A stretch of 64,000 bases of DNA, from the NCBI RefSeq assembly GCF_000614145.1, contig NZ_BAKK01000007.1, forward strand, positions 1-64,000, read 5' to 3'. The stretch is from Bacteroides faecichinchillae JCM 17102. Lineage in GTDB: Bacteria > Bacteroidota > Bacteroidia > Bacteroidales > Bacteroidaceae. Both the position numbers and the translations under genes were made by a program. Below the pieces are notes generated by a model that was given only the letters and a program-made list of their open reading frames with translations, had not been told where the DNA came from and did not search any database. This document shows positions 46,773 through 56,308 of the stretch, piece by piece. Within the stretch, counting starts at the first letter, position 1. Every line of letters begins with the position of its first letter.

Positions 46773-46801
46773 AAAAACGCACTGCCTTCACAGGTAGTGC
46801 G
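46773..46801 (-). terminator. Terminator after the DUF3575/DUF3868 genes
   Basis: CGCACTACCT/AGGCAGTGCG arms (46801-46792 and 46787-46778, one mismatch), loop GTGA, then five T (46777-46773) on the minus strand. It lies 66 bp beyond the DUF3868 stop and shares the ACCTGTGAAGG-like centre with the terminator at 35284-35234. Confidence 0.75.
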
Positions 46802-46867
46802 CTTATTATCCCATCTTGGGTTATATGGGTTTAGGGGAATTTCTAAATAATATCGTATTTTGACTTT

Positions 46868-48315
46868 TTATTTTGTAGGATAACTTCGTTTCTTTGACAG
46901 TTCTTTCAAGTTGGCATTGGCTTGTTCTGTCAGTCCTGCTGCTTTTGCTGCATTGAAATATTTTTCTGCTGTTTCCAGATCTTCTTCCATCATCGCAACG
47001 ATACCTAAATTATTAAGTGTTTCAGCAGCCTTTTGGTCAGCCTTTGCCAGATATTTCTTGGCAACAGTCAGATCTCCACCTTTCTGAATCTCCACTGCGG
47101 CAGCATTCAGGTTGGCAGTAGGATCGTTCGGGAACATTAGGGCAGCCACCTGGAAAGCATGGTTGAATTCTTCGCTTCCTGTCTTGTAGCTCTGGGCAAT
47201 GAGATAAAGCTCTTTCAGACTTAATTGCTGTGGATGCTTGTCGATGATCTTCTTTGATTCTTCCAAGTCAAAACCGCGTACTGTGTAGCTTACTACATAG
47301 TCTGAATGACGTAATGCCGGATAGCATTCTTGCAGGAGATATTGATAAGCTTGTGGACCGACTAGTTTTGCTATGTTGTGTTCCTTCATATCTACATCCA
47401 TAGTTGCATCATCCATCAAGCGAATTATCTCATCTTTCTTATCCATTGTAGAGGCAACGACAAATTTACGGAAACCTTCCCAATCTTCCGGAGTTGAATC
47501 TGAAGTGATGAGTTTGTGGTCAAAGTTGTAATAACTGGTCACATAATCCACAAGCGCCTGAGTACGATTCTTTGCTAAGTACGTGTTATGTGTATAACTT
47601 CCCTCAGGAGACGCATATCCGTGAATACTGATACCGGTAAGTTTAATATTATTGTCATTACGTACTGTATCGATGGTAGCGCGTACTTTGGCGAGCTCAT
47701 CCGCATTCCGGCGATATTCCGGATAGATGATGAATTTATTAACCGGAAAATCCAAAAAGGCTCTGCCTTCCACTGCGCGATGTTTCACTGCTTCTTCTTG
47801 AGGCGTGATATATGCTACTGCAGGTTGAAGTTTCAAAGGAGCGATATTTAATTGGGCGATTTTCTCGCCACTATTCTCTTCTATGATGTCGCAACAACCG
47901 CATACATCTACATGCAACTTCATATTAGCCTGACGCATCCATCCCTCATAAGGATCTGCACCAGATAGTTTACGGTTTGTTCCATTTTACCTTTACGGCG
48001 TACAATCGTGTAAGCCGATTCAGGAGTCTGATGGTTTCGTTGATTGATGAGTTGGCGTTTGCGACCATAGATAACTACGGAAGGTAGTTCTTTCGTGTGT
48101 CCGTTAGCTTCGAGAAACGGAGTCAGGGTGGTGGCATTGTTGGAACCCATTTTTAGATTCGGTTGCAGAACGAAGTCCATACTTACTGTCAGACGGTTGT
48201 CGTCACTACGTGTAGCCGATTCGTTTTCTATGCGTATCTGATCTTTATAGATTGTCTGCGCTTTTCCGCCTAGTACAGGCAGCAGGCAGAAAAGGATATA
48301 TAGAATCTTTTTCAT
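46868..48315 (-). pseudogene. DUF3868/OmpA-like fimbrial assembly protein, frameshifted
   Basis: The first part (48315 to about 47952) has a signal peptide (ILYILFCLLPVLGGKAQ) and a DUF3868 domain (SMDFVLQPNLKMGSNN, SAYTIVRRKGKMEQTVNY). The rest is in another frame and holds an OmpA-like domain (GISIHGYASPEGSYTHN, LAKNRTQALVDYVTSYY) and TPR-like repeats (LNNLGIVAMMEEDLETAEKY). One added C in the CC at 47952 gives VQIPYEGWMRQAN and one 482-residue protein. These proteins are common beside Bacteroidales fimbrial genes and may bind peptidoglycan. It follows DUF3575 by 13 bp. Confidence 0.85.
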
Positions 48316-48328
48316 ATTTGTTTTGTTT

Positions 48329-48898
48329 TTAGAATAAATAAATTAAACTAATAGCAGCTTTGGTGGGCCCCACATAATTTTTGTGTCCTTCGCCTTTCTT
48401 CTCACCACAAGTCTTACATTCAAATTGTTCATACTTGACACGTGCATACCCGAAACCGATATTCCCTTCTAGATTCCAGTGCTTACCCAAAATCCATTGG
48501 TAACCGTAGGATACACCTGCGCCATAGAAATGCCCTTTGAAGCGGTGGTCTTGCAATTCCGGCCAAATGCCCCAAGGCATATCAATGGCGGCAGCCTGAT
48601 AGACGCCTCCGTGAAGATGTGCTCCAACGAAGTGACCATTGAATTTGTCACAGAACCAGTAACGGAGTTCCGGTTGGAAAGCAAGCATCTTCATCATCTT
48701 CTGGTTTTTATAGCTCCAGGGATTGTAATTGGCATACAAATCTAGGGTTAACTTTTTACTCAGACCCACTTCGGCACCAAGATTAATGATTTTCAACGCG
48801 TCCATTACAACATTTGTCTTTACGCCAACAACCTGACTATATAATAAGGTGGAGGCAAACAAAGCAACACTTAAGATTATGATTCTTTTCTTTTTCAT
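48329..48898 (-). CDS. DUF3575 outer-membrane protein
   Basis: A 189-residue protein from the ATG at 48898 (MKKKRIIILSVALFASTLLYS). DUF3575: GVKTNVVMDALKIINLGAEV, LDLYANYNPWSY, a middle KGHFYGAGVSYGYQWIL and a closing aromatic strand (ISLIYLF) typical of an outer-membrane beta barrel. It forms an operon with the broken DUF3868 gene, a pairing often seen at the head of Bacteroides fimbrial loci. A -7 element lies at 48936-48929. Confidence 0.87.
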   Translation of the reverse strand: MKKKRIIILSVALFASTLLYSQVVGVKTNVVMDALKIINLGAEVGLSKKLTLDLYANYNPWSYKNQKMMKMLAFQPELRYWFCDKFNGHFVGAHLHGGVYQAAAIDMPWGIWPELQDHRFKGHFYGAGVSYGYQWILGKHWNLEGNIGFGYARVKYEQFECKTCGEKKGEGHKNYVGPTKAAISLIYLF

Positions 48899-48928
48899 CG
48901 TATGATGGGTTTTGTTTGTTGATCGATA

Positions 48929-48936
48929 CAAAAGTA
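48929..48936 (-). promoter_or_regulatory. -7 element of the DUF3575 operon
   Basis: TACTTTTG on the minus strand, 31 bp before the ATG at 48898. No -33 partner at the right spacing. Confidence 0.45.
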
Positions 48937-49073
48937 GGGATATTCAAAATATCCGTTAAAGGGCAGATTCATCTTTCTTTTCTCCCATTTCAGTGGAAAT
49001 TAATAAGGTGTGTGGTATATCTTTCATTTTGAGTGGCATATCATTCATGTATTTAATAGGTGCTATTTTTATC

Positions 49074-49100
49074 ATCATATGTGAATTAATCACATATGAT
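49074..49100. promoter_or_regulatory. Perfect palindrome between divergent transcripts
   Basis: ATCATATGTGA (49074-49084) and TCACATATGAT (49090-49100) are exact complements around a 5-bp centre. It lies between the divergent DUF3575 promoter and the promoter at 49197-49228, a good place for a dimeric regulator. The site type is not recognised. Confidence 0.5.
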
Positions 49101-49196
49101 AGGTATTTAATACTTGCATATTCTGATCAAGTACTTGAATAGGTTGTGTTTCATTCGTTAAAGAGTGGTAAATCGTTCATTTTTCCTTTGAAAACG

Positions 49197-49228
49197 CTTT
49201 TTAATATGAATTAAATACCCTATGTTTG
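49197..49228 (+). promoter_or_regulatory. Promoter of the 49393 lipoprotein gene
   Basis: TTTG (49197-49200), a 20-bp spacer, then TATGTTTG (49221-49228): a full Bacteroides promoter. It implies a leader of about 160 nt before the ATG at 49393. Confidence 0.65.
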
Positions 49229-49289
49229 TGTCAGACAAACAAAATAAGGTGCTAAGAAACCAAATTAAATAATTATTTTTTTAAGATTC

Positions 49290-49385
49290 CCTCCTGAGGA
49301 ACATGAACAAACAAACAATGAAGTGACCAATGAATTGAAAAACAATTCATAAATAAATTATTAAAATGAATTAAAATTTAGGAGG
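49290..49385 (+). promoter_or_regulatory. mRNA leader with strong SD, matching anti-SD and a 7-codon ORF
   Basis: AGGAGG at 49380-49385 is a full Shine-Dalgarno sequence 7 nt before the ATG, unusual for Bacteroides. Upstream in the same leader, CCTCCT at 49290-49295 is its perfect complement, and between them is a tiny ORF MNKQTMK (49303-49326). Pairing of the two would hide the ribosome site. This is an inference from sequence only. Confidence 0.45.
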
Positions 49386-49392
49386 AAATATT

Positions 49393-50027
49393 ATGAAGTC
49401 AATTAATCTCTTTTTAGCTTGTGTACTTGTGTTAGCTTTCACTGCATGTTCAAATGCTGAAAGTGATGGTTTTGAAGATAATTCTTCATCTTTTGAATCC
49501 ATGAGATCTTTATATGGAATTGAGGTTGCTTCTCTTGAAATACAATCTGAAAATATCCCTTCTGTTACAGCAGAAGAAATGCGTGGCGTTTTAGAAGCTC
49601 TTCGTAAAAATAGTGATACTTCTTATGACTGTAAAGTGGAAGATGTGGAAGGATATTATGGAACCGGTAATGATAAGAAAACTGTGATGATGACTGCTGA
49701 GTATAAAGCTCGCACAAGGTCGGGTGCTTTTCTGGAAAACTTCGCACTTTGCGTATCATTGAAATTCAATATCGATAAAAACTCAGTATATTATGTGGGT
49801 ACTTCTTACGACTGTGTGACTGACTTATTCGTTTGGAAGGGATACGGTGCTTCAATTTCTGCAACTCCTGAAGGTGGTACAGTGTTTACTTCTACTTCTT
49901 ACATCTATTTCCGCGTAAGCACGAAGGTAACTGTTTAGTGAAAGTGCCGGTTAGCTTCAAAGGTAGCTATGATTTTGATGCTGCCCAGGGTACTTATAAT
50001 TTTACACTTTCAAAAGCTGCGAATTGA
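49393..50027 (+). pseudogene. Lipoprotein of unknown function, frameshifted near its end
   Basis: The reading begins with a lipoprotein signal (LVLAFTACSNAESDG) and runs to a stop at 49938. Another frame carries on directly with GNCLVKVPVSFKGSYDFD and ends at 50027 with TLSKAAN; this has the same strand-rich character. Adding one A to the AA at 49924-49925 gives STKGNCLVKV and a 211-residue lipoprotein. I do not recognise the family. It is between the fimbrial genes and the hybrid two-component regulator and has its own promoter, an unusual leader and a terminator. Confidence 0.7.
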
Positions 50028-50217
50028 TGCTGTTCGATAAAAACAATAACAATAGGTATAGAAAAATATTAATGACTCTGGGATGTTCGTTATTCTCAAA
50101 GGAGTCTGAAAGAGGAACCAAACAACAAACAAAGACAATACAGGTAAGAGGTTGAAACGTAAAATGTTATGTTAAACAAAATGTGATGTAAGCTTATATT
50201 GCTGGGGATTTATTTTG

Positions 50218-50262
50218 AATAACTCTGTTGATTCTTATATAGGATTGACAGAGTTATTTTAT
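50218..50262 (+). terminator. Terminator of the 49393 gene
   Basis: AATAACTCTGT (50218-50228) and ACAGAGTTATT (50248-50258) are perfect complements with a 19-nt loop, followed by TTTATT. The remainder of the 333-bp gap before 50362 holds a -7 element at 50293. Confidence 0.6.
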
Positions 50263-50292
50263 TGTGAATTATTCCTAAAAAAAACATCTACA

Positions 50293-50300
50293 TACTTTTG
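50293..50300 (+). promoter_or_regulatory. -7 element of the hybrid regulator
   Basis: TACTTTTG matches TAnnTTTG and lies 61 bp before the ATG at 50362. There is no clear -33 element. Confidence 0.45.
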
Positions 50301-50361
50301 TTATAATTAGATATTTCTATATTTAACAAATAATTGCACATAAACAAACATTGAGCAAGTT

Positions 50362-53300
50362 ATGAGGGGAGTAATTTTTACAATATTGGTCCTGTATGAA
50401 ATATGCGGGGCATTTCCACAGGATATTCATTGGAATCCGGAACCGGTGATTATTAAGAACGGAATAAGTGACCGTACTGTTTATGATATTTCTTCTAGTA
50501 AAGAAGGTTTCTTATGGTTGGCAACGGATGAAGGAATTACCCGCTATGATGGCTTTCGTTTTCGTAATTATCCGCTGGTTACTAGTTTGGATTCAACCTC
50601 AATGCCTTTAAATCAGGTTGTAAAGTCTCTTGATGAATCTCATGATGGTTTACTGTATCTTCAACTCTACCAAGGTGGAATGGCTTGTTTTGATAAAAAA
50701 AAGGAGATCTATTTACCGCTTCATTTCAATAAGCCTTTCAATATTCGGGGAATTCAGGATTTTTGTTGGAATGGCGATACTATGTATTTAGCTACTACTC
50801 AAGGGTTATTCTCTTCGACTTCCCAACGTGCAAAAGATGATAAAAAAGAAATTGTGTCATGTACCATGGAAGTAGAACCGCTGGTGAAAGGCAATATAAC
50901 TCATTTGTGTGCGGATGGTAAAACGAATCTTTATCTTGTCATTGACGGGGATAGAGTGGTACGATATGATCTTGCGACTGGGAAAACCTCCTTGCTACAA
51001 CAAGGAAATATCGTGAATCGTTTATTTCTGATGAACGGTTATTTATGGATATGCAAGTCGTGGAGTGACTTGGTATGTTGTGATCTGAAAAGTGGAAAAG
51101 AACGGATGATTTCAATTGGAACAATTGATAAAGTTGATTATTCTACTTCGTTTATAACAGATTTAACATATAAGAATAAGAAGGTTTATTATTTGACTAC
51201 TTTAGAAGGATTATTCAGATTGGAATTTGCTAATGAGAATCTTAGTGAAAGTCCTTATTCTTTAGAAGCGGTGGTGCAAAATGAGGGTCGTTTTGGACTT
51301 TGTATGGATACCAGAATGATGAGTGTATGCTGGGATAGTGACCAAAAGAACTTGTGGACAAGTGGGGCTGGCGGTGGAATTGTAAAATTCGACATTAGTA
51401 ACAATATGTACAACCGGGTGAAACAAGAGTTTAAATCGCAGATACATGGAATGGTAGAAGATGCTAAAGGGTATGTCTGGTTGGTGATGAATGATGGTAA
51501 AATAATGAAGAGCACTACTCCGGAGTTTTCTATAAATACTTCTTTTGAAGTATGGACAAAGTCATCTGATTTCTTGGGGCATTATCATATTTATAAAGAT
51601 AAAAATGAAAAGATCTGGTTGGGAAATAATCATGGGGAAGTTGTACAGATCGATCCTGCTACGGATACGAAAGAGTCTTTTCATCTTCAGACTAAAGAAG
51701 GGGAAAAACTGGATGTTGCCATTTATCAGTTTTGTATGGATTCGCGTAAACGTTTGTGGGTGGCTACTTCGCATGGATTGATGCAGGTGGATCCGATGAC
51801 TCGTGTTTGTAGAAAGATGGAACCGGTGAATGAAAAAATTGACGATGTGTTGTCGGTCGCAGAAGATAAGGAAGGAAATATCTGGCTAGGAACCAATAAG
51901 GGGCTGAAAAGATTGGAATGGCAAGGTGAACAGCTATTATTGGCGGGGAATTATGAGCGCGAGAATAGGCTGGAAGAGTCTGCTGTACGGACTGTATTCG
52001 TGAATAATTATAATCAGATCTACGCAGTGTATCTGAATGCGATTGTTCGTATTGACGGTAGGGATAAGGAGAAGTTTGAGTCTATATATACACTGGGAAA
52101 TGGCTTGACTTGCGGGCACGTGAGTTGTATGGTAGATGATCAGGTGGGTAATACATGGGGTGGAAATAATGTGGGAATCATTACGATCAGGAATGGAGGT
52201 GATTCTTTTTATAATTATCTGTCTGCAGGGGGGTGCATAGCTGTCTGCAGGTTACATGACGGGCAGTTGTTGTGGGCAGACTCCAAAGGATTGATCTATT
52301 TTGATCCGGAGGTGGTAAAAAGTAATACTGGTAGCCAGAAGTTGCTACTGACAGATATGGAGGTAAATGGAGAATCTATTATGGCAGGGGAGACAAGAAA
52401 CGGACAAATGATTCTTTCATCTTCACCGGATGTACAGAAAGAATTGGTGTTTAATTCGGATAATAATGATTTCCGTTTGTACTTTTCTGATCTGTGCTTT
52501 GAAACCATGCAACGGAAGATAGCTTATCGCTTGCTACCGGAAGATAAAGATTGGCATGTGAAATCTTTATCCGAAGGATTGGGATATAATAGGCTTCCTG
52601 CGGGAAAATATATATTAGAGGCAAAATTGATTTTCCCCGATGCAAAAGAAAGTGGAACGATTGAAATTCCCATTGTGGTGAAGTCTAAGTGGTATTATAC
52701 GATATGGGCATATGTAATTTATGGATTGCTGGTTACTGCTTTGGTTGTTTTTATATTTCGCCGTTTCAGGGTCAGAGATATTCGCAGGCAAGTGCATCGT
52801 GACCGGGAAATGATATTGAAAGAGAATTTGAATTTGGAAAAGATGAAACATGAACAGAAATTGGAAATAGATGCTATGAGGAATCGGTTGCTGACATTGT
52901 TTGTTCAGGAATTGAGGACTCCTCTCTCTTTGATAATTGCACCATTGAAAGATTTGCTGGAAGAACAGTCTCTTATTCCGCATTTTGCTTCCCGTGCGCA
53001 GATGGCTTACAGAAATTCACTTCGAATGCTCGATGTCTGCAATCAGTTGCTGGCTATTTACGAACAGGGAAACCAGAATGAAAAGCTGGAAGTTGCTTCT
53101 TATCAGATAGAAAAGTTAATTAATAGTAATTTGTTTGATTACAGGGAGTTATTAAAAGCACATCCGATTACATTTCAGTTTCAAAAACGGATTAAAAAGG
53201 ATCTGAAATGTTATGTGGATAAAAAGAAGTTGGAAACAATTTTGCATAATTTGTTGTCGAATGCTTTTACGCATACAAACTATACCGGGACTGTGTCAAT

Positions 53301-54513
53301 GACTGTTTGTGAGACAATGGAAAGACAGATGCATTATGTTACGATCATAGTTGAAGATGATGGGAAGGGTTTGGTCAAGACTACCGAGCAATTGATGGAC
53401 GATAAGGTACTGGAGAATGACATACCTTCGGTACAGCTAGGCTTTACTTTCATGCAGCATATTGTGGAGATGCATCATGGTATTATTTCATTAGAAAGCA
53501 TAGAAGGAAAAGGTACGAAGGTTGTTGTGAGTTTGCCATTGGGAAAGACGGTCTTTGAAAATGATCCGAATGTTGTCTTTGTTAATCCGGATACGCCTAA
53601 GAATGGCATGTTCGAATCACAACAGGAACAGCTGTTAGCAGATATGGCAACAGATGAAATTTTGAAACAGGGAGTCGTGGTGCCTGCTGAGATATCTATG
53701 CCCGAAGAAACGAAGACTTCTTCTGTGACAGGATCTAAGAAGACACTGTTGATTGTGGAAGATCATAAAGATATCCGTCTTTATCTGAAAGTATTATTAG
53801 GTAAGGAATACAATTTACTGATGGCAACGAATGGTCAGGAAGGGGTAGATATTGCTACAAAGGAGCTTCCGGATTTGATCATTTGTGATGTGATGATGCC
53901 AGTGAAAGATGGATTTGAATGTTGTCGGGAAGTGAAAGAGGGATTGGAAACATGTAATATTCCTTTTATTATGCTGACTGCGAAGGTGGAAGATGAAGAT
54001 ATTATTCATGGCTTGGAGATGGGAGCGGATGACTATATTTTGAAACCGTTTACTCCCGGTATATTGAAGGCGAAGATACATAATCTTATTAATGGGCGGA
54101 TTACTTTGAAGCAGACATATACAAGATTATTTACTTTGCCGGGAACGGATAGTGTAACGGAAAAGAATGAAGTAGATACCGTCAAGGATGAGGTGGAAGT
54201 AGAAGATCCGTTTATCAGTTCAGTGATCAAGATTGTGGAAGATAATATCTGTGAAGCTGATTTCAGTGTGAAAAAGTTGGCTTCGGAGATGAACATGAGC
54301 CAGCCTACATTATATCGCAAGGTAAAACAAAGTACTGATTATACCATTATAGAACTTATCCGCGGAGTACGTATGCGCCGGGCAGCAGTCTTATTGAAAA
54401 CGAAGAAACATGGAGTGCAGGACGTCGCTGAAATGGTGGGGTATAATGATATTCCGACCTTTAGAAAGCATTTTGTGGACGCATTTGGCACGACTCCTTC
54501 TACTTATGAATGA
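50362..54513 (+). CDS. Hybrid two-component regulator (HTCS) lacking the phosphoacceptor His
   Basis: A 1383-residue one-protein signalling system. Order: signal peptide (FTILVLYEICGAFPQ), a periplasmic double propeller of reg_prop repeats (GFLWLATDEGITRYDG, NIWLGTNKGLKRL), a Y_Y_Y domain (about 690-770), one membrane helix (778-800), a DHp segment, HATPase (ILHNLLSNAFTHTN, VEDDGKGL), receiver (Asp1176 in IICDVMMPVKDG, MLTAK, KPF) and an AraC-type HTH (about 1285-1383). In the DHp helix the canonical SHExRTPL is VQELRTPL, with Gln849 in place of His. Such HTCS proteins normally control nearby glycan or surface genes; here the fimbrial locus is adjacent. Confidence 0.92.
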   Translation: MRGVIFTILVLYEICGAFPQDIHWNPEPVIIKNGISDRTVYDISSSKEGFLWLATDEGITRYDGFRFRNYPLVTSLDSTSMPLNQVVKSLDESHDGLLYLQLYQGGMACFDKKKEIYLPLHFNKPFNIRGIQDFCWNGDTMYLATTQGLFSSTSQRAKDDKKEIVSCTMEVEPLVKGNITHLCADGKTNLYLVIDGDRVVRYDLATGKTSLLQQGNIVNRLFLMNGYLWICKSWSDLVCCDLKSGKERMISIGTIDKVDYSTSFITDLTYKNKKVYYLTTLEGLFRLEFANENLSESPYSLEAVVQNEGRFGLCMDTRMMSVCWDSDQKNLWTSGAGGGIVKFDISNNMYNRVKQEFKSQIHGMVEDAKGYVWLVMNDGKIMKSTTPEFSINTSFEVWTKSSDFLGHYHIYKDKNEKIWLGNNHGEVVQIDPATDTKESFHLQTKEGEKLDVAIYQFCMDSRKRLWVATSHGLMQVDPMTRVCRKMEPVNEKIDDVLSVAEDKEGNIWLGTNKGLKRLEWQGEQLLLAGNYERENRLEESAVRTVFVNNYNQIYAVYLNAIVRIDGRDKEKFESIYTLGNGLTCGHVSCMVDDQVGNTWGGNNVGIITIRNGGDSFYNYLSAGGCIAVCRLHDGQLLWADSKGLIYFDPEVVKSNTGSQKLLLTDMEVNGESIMAGETRNGQMILSSSPDVQKELVFNSDNNDFRLYFSDLCFETMQRKIAYRLLPEDKDWHVKSLSEGLGYNRLPAGKYILEAKLIFPDAKESGTIEIPIVVKSKWYYTIWAYVIYGLLVTALVVFIFRRFRVRDIRRQVHRDREMILKENLNLEKMKHEQKLEIDAMRNRLLTLFVQELRTPLSLIIAPLKDLLEEQSLIPHFASRAQMAYRNSLRMLDVCNQLLAIYEQGNQNEKLEVASYQIEKLINSNLFDYRELLKAHPITFQFQKRIKKDLKCYVDKKKLETILHNLLSNAFTHTNYTGTVSMTVCETMERQMHYVTIIVEDDGKGLVKTTEQLMDDKVLENDIPSVQLGFTFMQHIVEMHHGIISLESIEGKGTKVVVSLPLGKTVFENDPNVVFVNPDTPKNGMFESQQEQLLADMATDEILKQGVVVPAEISMPEETKTSSVTGSKKTLLIVEDHKDIRLYLKVLLGKEYNLLMATNGQEGVDIATKELPDLIICDVMMPVKDGFECCREVKEGLETCNIPFIMLTAKVEDEDIIHGLEMGADDYILKPFTPGILKAKIHNLINGRITLKQTYTRLFTLPGTDSVTEKNEVDTVKDEVEVEDPFISSVIKIVEDNICEADFSVKKLASEMNMSQPTLYRKVKQSTDYTIIELIRGVRMRRAAVLLKTKKHGVQDVAEMVGYNDIPTFRKHFVDAFGTTPSTYE

Positions 54514-54561
54514 AAAAATGACTACTTTTGCACGCGAAAACTCTTAAAAGTAGGAACGAAC

Positions 54562-55317
54562 GTGCAAAGGTATTTTATTTATTTGGCTTATGACGGGACC
54601 AATTATCACGGTTGGCAGATTCAACCTAATGGAATCAGTGTGCAGGAATGCCTGATGAAAGCATTGTCCACATTCCTACGTCATGATATTGAAGTGATAG
54701 GTGCGGGGCGTACGGATGCAGGTGTACATGCTTCTCTGATGGTGGCACATTTTGATTACGAAGAATGGCTTGATATTGATTCTGTTACTGACAAGTTAAA
54801 TCGATTATTACCTCCGGACATTTCAGTTTATCGGGTATGTCGGGTTAAACCGGATGCTCACGCACGCTTTGATGCTGTGGCTCGGACTTATAAATACTAC
54901 GTTACAACAGCTAAATATCCCTTCAATCGGCAATACCGTTGCAGGGTTTATAATTCGTTGGATTATGAACGTATGAATGAAGCGGCACTTTTACTTTTTG
55001 AATATAGTGATTTTACAAGTTTCAGTAAACTTCATACGGATGTAAAGACTAATATCTGTCATATCACTCATGCAGAATGGACACAAGAGGAAGATAATAC
55101 CTGGGTGTTTACTATCCGCGCCGACCGTTTTTTGAGAAATATGGTGCGTGCCATTGTCGGTACATTACTCGAAGTTGGTCGCGGAAAATTGTCTTTAGAG
55201 GGCTTTCGACGAATCATAGAACAGAAAGATCGTTGCCAAGCCGGATCATCAGCTCCCGGACATGCTTTGTTTCTGGTAAATGTGGAATATCCCGAGGATA
55301 TCTTTTTTAGTATATAG
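54562..55317 (+). CDS. truA: tRNA pseudouridine(38-40) synthase
   Basis: A 251-residue TruA, which isomerises U38-40 in the tRNA anticodon arm. The catalytic Asp is in [11 protein letters not shown]; other signatures are [20 protein letters not shown] and [21 protein letters not shown]. The start is a GTG (54562), since no in-frame ATG precedes the conserved start. A -7-like TACTTTTG lies at 54533-54540. The DMT transporter gene follows after 10 bp. Confidence 0.95.
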   Translation: MQRYFIYLAYDGTNYHGWQIQPNGISVQECLMKALSTFLRHDIEVIGAGRTDAGVHASLMVAHFDYEEWLDIDSVTDKLNRLLPPDISVYRVCRVKPDAHARFDAVARTYKYYVTTAKYPFNRQYRCRVYNSLDYERMNEAALLLFEYSDFTSFSKLHTDVKTNICHITHAEWTQEEDNTWVFTIRADRFLRNMVRAIVGTLLEVGRGKLSLEGFRRIIEQKDRCQAGSSAPGHALFLVNVEYPEDIFFSI

Positions 55318-55327
55318 ATGACGAATT

Positions 55328-56230
55328 ATGTGGTTATTATTAGCTTTTCTATCAGCCACTTTGCTGGGCTTTTATGATGTATTCAAGAAACAATCATTGA
55401 AAGATAATGCGGTGTTACCGGTGTTGTTTCTAAATACACTTTTTTCCAGTCTTATTTTTCTGCCTTTTATTTTTATATCTGCCTGTGGACCCAATTTATT
55501 GGAAGGAACCATATTTAACGTACCGGTAGCCGGGTGGGAGCAACATAAATATATTATCATTAAGTCGTTTATTGTGTTATCCTCTTGGATATTCGGTTAT
55601 TTTGGAATGAAGCATTTGCCGATTACTATTGTGGGACCAATCAATGCTACTCGTCCGGTGATGGTACTTGTCGGGGCAATGTTAGTATTTGGCGAACGAT
55701 TGAATTATTATCAGTGGATAGGTGTATTGTTAGCTGTTGCTTCCTTCTTTATGTTAAGCCGTTCGGGAAAGAAAGAAGGAATTGACTTTAAACATAACAA
55801 ATGGATCTATTTCATCGTTCTTGCTGCTATTATGGGGGCTATCAGTGGGCTTTATGATAAATATCTGATGAAACAATTGAATCCGATGCTGGTACAGTCT
55901 TGGTATAATGTTTATCAAGTGTTTATTATGTGTCCTATCTTATTATTGCTTTGGTGGCCTAAACGCAAATCTACAACTCCGTTCCATTGGGATTGGACCA
56001 TCATTCTGATTTCCATTTTTCTTTCGGCAGCAGATTTTGTTTACTTCTATGCACTCAGTTATGATGACTCCATGATCTCTATTGTTTCTATGGTTCGTAG
56101 AGGGAGTGTCATTGTCTCCTTCATTTTCGGTGCTCTCTTCTTCCGTGAAAAGAATTTAAAAAGTAAAGCGATTGACCTTATACTAGTGTTAATCGGAATG
56201 ATATTCTTATATTTGGGAACGAAATCGTGA
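55328..56230 (+). CDS. EamA/DMT-family transporter
   Basis: A 300-residue inner-membrane protein with ten hydrophobic segments in two EamA repeats (first: WLLLAFLSATLLGFYDVF to VASFFMLSRSG; second: WIYFIVLAAIMGAISGLYDK to LILVLIGMIFLYLG). DMT exporters move metabolites or amino acids; the substrate cannot be told. It begins 10 bp after truA on the same strand and is likely co-transcribed with it. Confidence 0.88.
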   Translation: MWLLLAFLSATLLGFYDVFKKQSLKDNAVLPVLFLNTLFSSLIFLPFIFISACGPNLLEGTIFNVPVAGWEQHKYIIIKSFIVLSSWIFGYFGMKHLPITIVGPINATRPVMVLVGAMLVFGERLNYYQWIGVLLAVASFFMLSRSGKKEGIDFKHNKWIYFIVLAAIMGAISGLYDKYLMKQLNPMLVQSWYNVYQVFIMCPILLLLWWPKRKSTTPFHWDWTIILISIFLSAADFVYFYALSYDDSMISIVSMVRRGSVIVSFIFGALFFREKNLKSKAIDLILVLIGMIFLYLGTKS

Positions 56231-56308
56231 AATGTTTAAAAATATAAGGTTATGGAGGGGAAACTCTGTTGTAACTTGTTGTTTTTTATAAAGTAATTTT
56301 GAAATAAT

